Shown here one piece after another: positions 60,255 to 64,000 of a stretch of 64,000 nucleotides of DNA. Made by a program: the position numbers and the translations under genes. Positions within the stretch are counted from its first letter, which is position 1, and each line of letters begins with the position of its first letter. The notes beneath the pieces are model-generated. The model worked only from the letters and a program-made list of their open reading frames with translations, searched no databases and was not told where the DNA came from. This stretch comes from Allodiplogaster sudhausi (lineage: Eukaryota; Nematoda; Chromadorea; Rhabditida; Diplogasteridae). Location: NCBI GenBank assembly GCA_945643635.1, contig CALZFC010000078.1, forward strand, positions 1,402,501-1,466,500. The letters are read 5' to 3'.

Positions 60255-63244
60255 TTGTTTCCGATAGTTTAACTTCGCACACCGTTCTCTCTGTTAATAT
60301 TCAGTTGGAAATGTCGACCTCCTATTATGATCATTTCAGTTTTTTTAGGTAGAACGAACCATTGCTAGAAAAATGTATAGGATAATGGAAAACATCAAGT
60401 GTTCCCTCGAAAATTCCAGTTAAAAGGAAAAAAAGCATCGAATAATTGTGAATTTATGAATTAATCAATCATTTTCTACATATTTTTTGAAGGGCTGTTG
60501 TACTTACACTATTGTTGTATTTTTTCACATGTCTCTTCAGGTTGAATATTACTCAAGTAACAAGTCTCGTTTTTAGAGCGAAGGTCTTGCGGGTGCTCTT
60601 TATCTCACTTATTTTGATGTTATTTTCATCGTCGTTAATACGTTTTAAAAGTGATTATTAAAGCAAAATTTTTCGAGCGATGATGTGTAATTGAAAGAGA
60701 CAATTAAAGAATGAAATGCAAAATGTGCTTGAACAAACGTTTATATATCATGGAGTAAATAGTAACGATTCATTCTCTCATAGTAATTCAACATTACACA
60801 GTCAGTGGAATGAAGCTATTTTTCCAGGTCATGTGACTGGAGTTATTCGTGCTTATTATTTATAATAATTGTTAATTTATCTCGTAATTCCGATTGAATA
60901 TCCGCGCATACATATGTACAGTACAGGTCCGAACGTGTTCGTACCCTGCAGCTTATCTGTGCTTGTAAATTTACAGTCTTTTATTACTGTTATGAAAATG
61001 GGCGATGAAACACGAACGATAAGGCGTCGGCGACGCGTTTTGCCATATAATCGAAAGTATGAATTTATCTATGTACGTCATGCCCTGTTCAAATGTCAAC
61101 CTCGACCGTATGCATGACTAACTGGAGCCAAGTTTCCATGCCAGTGGAAGGGCGGGGCCCCTCAGCGAGTCCTTATCGGGCACTAGGAGCCCGTAATCTT
61201 TTCTGCTCAAGTTATGCGCATTTCTATATCGCGCATTCTCGTGTCGCTTCGCTCTAGTGTCTTTCGCTCCGTTTCACTCTCACTCTGCTCCACCCAGCTT
61301 TTAGCCGGAAATGGGAAGAATAGTGAGTGATGAGATAAGATTAGTTACATGGACCGTGGAGTGAGAGACCGGTTAGAATGAGGGAGAAATGAAAGAGAAT
61401 AACGCCTTATCTTTGGCGTTCATCAGTCCTTCAACCCCCCTCATTCAGTTTGGCAGCAGTCGCTCGGCATGTCAACGGCATGAAATGCTGCAGATCCACC
61501 GGGCGAAGAAAGAAATGATAAGAGAGAAGGCGCCCCCCCCCCTCGCTAAGCAAACACTCGAAGGAAAACAAAAGAAGAAGTAAGAAGAAGATGGCTGAAG
61601 GGTGGAGTACACACAGGTCAGGAATGACACAAAAAAGATGACTCCTACATTAATAAAATGATACCGTTTACATATGTATGCGTCAGGACTGCATGGCTGT
61701 TGCAGCTGTCAGAAAGTCGAAAATATTACAGCTTTGAAGGGAATTGGAGGGACTAAATATAATGTGTTTACTTGCATTTTGAATTAACAAATTTTACCAA
61801 GGACATATGTAACCAGATAATAATAAGAACATAAAAATATAATTCTCTTTGCCAAGTCTTGGATGATTCCTGAATATGAAGCACTTGCTCGAAAGCAACG
61901 AATTTCCCTCTGAAAAAAGAGTAACGCGTCCTTTCTTCTTCAAAATATAACACCGGAAGTGGAATAGAGAATTGCACTTTTTAGTAAACGTTTATATTAA
62001 AGAGCTGTTATCTATTCGAGTTAGACATGTTTTTCTGCCTTTTCCATGAGGAAAATTGTCAGTTGCTTTTATTGGAAGAAAAGGAGGTTCTGAAAGTTAA
62101 TAAATAATGTCATTATGTGTCAATCTTCACCGGTTCAGAGAGTGGGGCCCGCGGCTCACATGCTATTAAAGAGGTCAGACAGACACTTCTTTAATTCGCT
62201 CACTTGGACCCGTCACATACAGACTCTCTTATAAAGATATTTGGAATTCAAAAAATTACTTGTGACCCATTATTGTCATTGTTGTTACATCAATGAGTGC
62301 CCGAACAAATAAATCAGCGAAAGTAAACAAAAATAACTCATAGAATCTGTCTTCATTTTTTTTTCGTTCGTCTCAAATATACCTTGTAGCGCCAAAGAAT
62401 TGAAAAAATATTAATAAAACAAATCATTCTTGTACATTTAAAAAAGAGAAGAAGAATCCGCATCGCTGTTCGACAGTGAATGACAAAGGATAGGGTTGCA
62501 GAGAGCAAAATATGAGAGAAAAAACTTGCGTATGCGACCTTTTGGACGTGTTCTTTCCTGTTCGCTTTGAACTGTCTTTTCTGACGTGTTCTATCTTTTG
62601 ATGTCATCAAATAGTGGACTCAATCCACGGCCATGATGACTCTTTTCGTGTATGAACGTGCCCGTTAATTGTCACCACCCAAAGGAGCGAATTCTCCTTA
62701 CTGTAGTTTGGAACATATAATGCGCGTATTGACAAAGGGTTGTGCAAGAGCGTGCCAGCAAAGTATGATTCAATAGCTCTGATTAAGCTCTCTGATAAAA
62801 GGCGCACGCCCCTTGCCATCAGCTTCGTCTCCTCCGTGAGAGAGAGAGAGAGAGAAAGAGTTTCATCCAAGAGGGCGTGCACCTTCTTCATTCACTCTAA
62901 TTTACGACTCCCTTCTGCGATTACTATATTCTCTTAACTTTTAGCCTGTCAATATGCATAGTAAGACGTGAATTTTATATTGTCATTGCATCAGAATTCC
63001 TTGACTGAAAGTGCGCTTACATACTCGTCTTGCATATTAATGACATTGTCATCTTCTCATTTTACTCTGTCATTTTTTTCTTTTTCTTCTTCTATGTTTT
63101 TGAACCATGATAATAACAGATACATATTTTAGCTAAATAAATAGCAAGGAAAATAGCGTTTGATCATTTGTATATTCGACGATAATTAGAGCAATGAATA
63201 ATTCGATTGTATGTGAGAAATAAAATTTTAATTAATTTTCCAGA
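60255..63244. other. Intergenic between the two mucin-like genes
   Basis: No exon recognised in 3 kb. A small GC-richer patch at about 61130-61200 (GAAGGGCGGGGCCCCTCAGC and on) stands out but has no clear structure. A short GA run lies at 62838-62860, and TACATATGTA-type palindromes near 60908 and 61672. Confidence 0.5.
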
Positions 63245-64000
63245 ATGCGCACGGCAATCTTCATCGCAAGTGCGTGCATATTCTGCATGGCCGCGGCAGC
63301 GCCATTCGAAAACGCAAGCTTGGAAGAAGATGACGCTAAAAACACTGCGTCCACTAGCGATCCATCAACCGGCGGACCAAGTACCGGAGGGCCTTCAACC
63401 GGAGGACCAAGTACCGGAGGGCCTTCAACCGGAGGACCAAGTACCGGAGGGCCTTCAACCGGAGGACCAAGTACCGGAGGGCCTTCAACCGGAGGACCAA
63501 GTACCGGAGGGCCTTCAACCGGAGGACCAAGTACCGGAGGGCCTTCAACCGGAGGACCAAGTACCGGAGGGCCTTCAACCGGAGGACCAAGTACCGGAGG
63601 GCCTTCAACCGGAAGACCGAGTACTGGAGGGCCTTCAACCGGGGGACCGAGTACCGGTGGACCTTCAACAGCAGGCACAGAGCCCACTGATGGTCCTTCA
63701 ACTGGCTCAGAGGCCACTGGAGGGCCTTCAACTGGCTCAGAGGCCACTGGAGGGCATTCAACCGGTTCAGAGGCCACTGGAGGGCCTTCAACGGGCTCAG
63801 AGGCCACTGGAGGGCCTTCAACGGGCTCGGAGCCAACTGGAGAGCCCTCAACGGATGCATCGAGCGCGAGCGAACCGTCAACCGAGTCCACTCCGTCAAC
63901 CGAGTCCACTCCGTCCACTCCGTCCACGCCCTCCACTCCGTCCACGACTTCCACCAGCGAACCGAGCACTCCCTCGACTGAATCGACTGCTCTAGTGACG
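63245..64000 (+). CDS. Second secreted mucin-like protein with PSTGG repeats, cut by window end
   Basis: Open from the ATG to the last base, 252 codons, no stop reached. Signal peptide MRTAIFIASACIFCMAAAAP is followed by an acidic linker (ENASLEEDDAK). Then come about 20 copies of PSTGG in a 30-bp tandem repeat, PSTGSEATGG units (from about 63700), and a TESTPSTPST tail resembling the neighbouring mucin. TTTTCCAG directly precedes the ATG, as TATTGTAG does in that gene. The other two frames and the antisense are also open over the repeat, but only this one has a signal peptide and a Ser/Thr/Gly/Pro mucin composition. Function is inferred as a cell-surface or secreted coat protein. The 3' end is outside the window. 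Confidence 0.82.
   Translation, partial: MRTAIFIASACIFCMAAAAPFENASLEEDDAKNTASTSDPSTGGPSTGGPSTGGPSTGGPSTGGPSTGGPSTGGPSTGGPSTGGPSTGGPSTGGPSTGGPSTGGPSTGGPSTGGPSTGGPSTGRPSTGGPSTGGPSTGGPSTAGTEPTDGPSTGSEATGGPSTGSEATGGHSTGSEATGGPSTGSEATGGPSTGSEPTGEPSTDASSASEPSTESTPSTESTPSTPSTPSTPSTTSTSEPSTPSTESTALVT
63361..63660 (+). repeat. 30-bp coding minisatellite
   Basis: Ten 30-bp units encoding (PSTGG)2. Seven in a row (63391-63600) are identical; the first and the last two are diverged. Such homogeneity implies recent slippage or gene conversion. Confidence 0.95.

Noticed and set aside
63207..63995. Plus-strand frame with EGLQPEDQVP repeats, and the antisense frame 63232-63969
   Set aside because: Both are alternative readings of the 30-bp repeat. 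Only the frame from 63245 has a signal peptide and a mucin composition matching the neighbouring gene.

Overview
The window is nuclear DNA of an animal, almost certainly a nematode. The evidence is GC-rich exons set in AT-rich introns with short TTTCAG-type acceptors, P450s of the nematode CYP33 type (RDFGLGK C-helix region, AG[ML]ETT I-helix, FSVGKRAC heme loop), a V-ATPase proteolipid very close to the nematode form, and collagen-like Gly-X-Y remnants. I cannot name the genus. The DNA is full of (GA)n/(CT)n tracts, dispersed TACATATGTA palindromes, MITE-like inverted-repeat elements and segmental duplications. Gene models were built by joining exons by hand; no tool was run.

Layout. 1-6.5 kb: microsatellite-rich, no gene seen. 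6.56-9.26 kb (+): ER/secretory cyclophilin, 7 exons, 240 aa. 10.4-16.8 kb (+): CYP33-like P450 'A', 15 exons, with a perfect 323-bp tandem duplication of its first exon and unusual splice donors. 17.07-17.51 kb: fold-back mariner-like element between convergent genes. 17.7-20.5 kb (-): intact REEP5/Yop1-like gene. 21.5-23.2 kb (-): frameshifted, 3'-truncated REEP copy joined to the last two exons of a P450. 24.4-29.0 kb (-): complete P450 'D'. 30.7-32.3 kb (+): V-ATPase subunit c. 33.6-39.4 kb (+): complete P450 'E'. 40.2-45.4 kb: broken P450 copies in both orientations. 45.4-49.7 kb: nested inverted duplications carrying decayed collagen-like copies. 50.3-52.1 kb (-): dead CR1/jockey-type LINE. 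53.4-53.8 kb (+): P450 exon relics. 55.5-60.3 kb (+): very long Ser/Thr/Pro mucin-like protein with signal peptide and probable GPI signal. 63.2 kb to window end (+): a second secreted mucin-like gene built on PSTGG repeats, cut by the window edge.

How the genes relate. P450s A, D and E share every internal exon length and phase, so they are one tandem family; five further fragments show birth and death of copies. One tandem duplication explains the order P450 D / truncated REEP / P450 tail / intact REEP. Cyclophilin, REEP and V-ATPase subunit c are single-copy housekeeping genes of the secretory and endomembrane system. The two mucins at the right end are neighbours on the same strand and look like cell-surface or secreted coat proteins.
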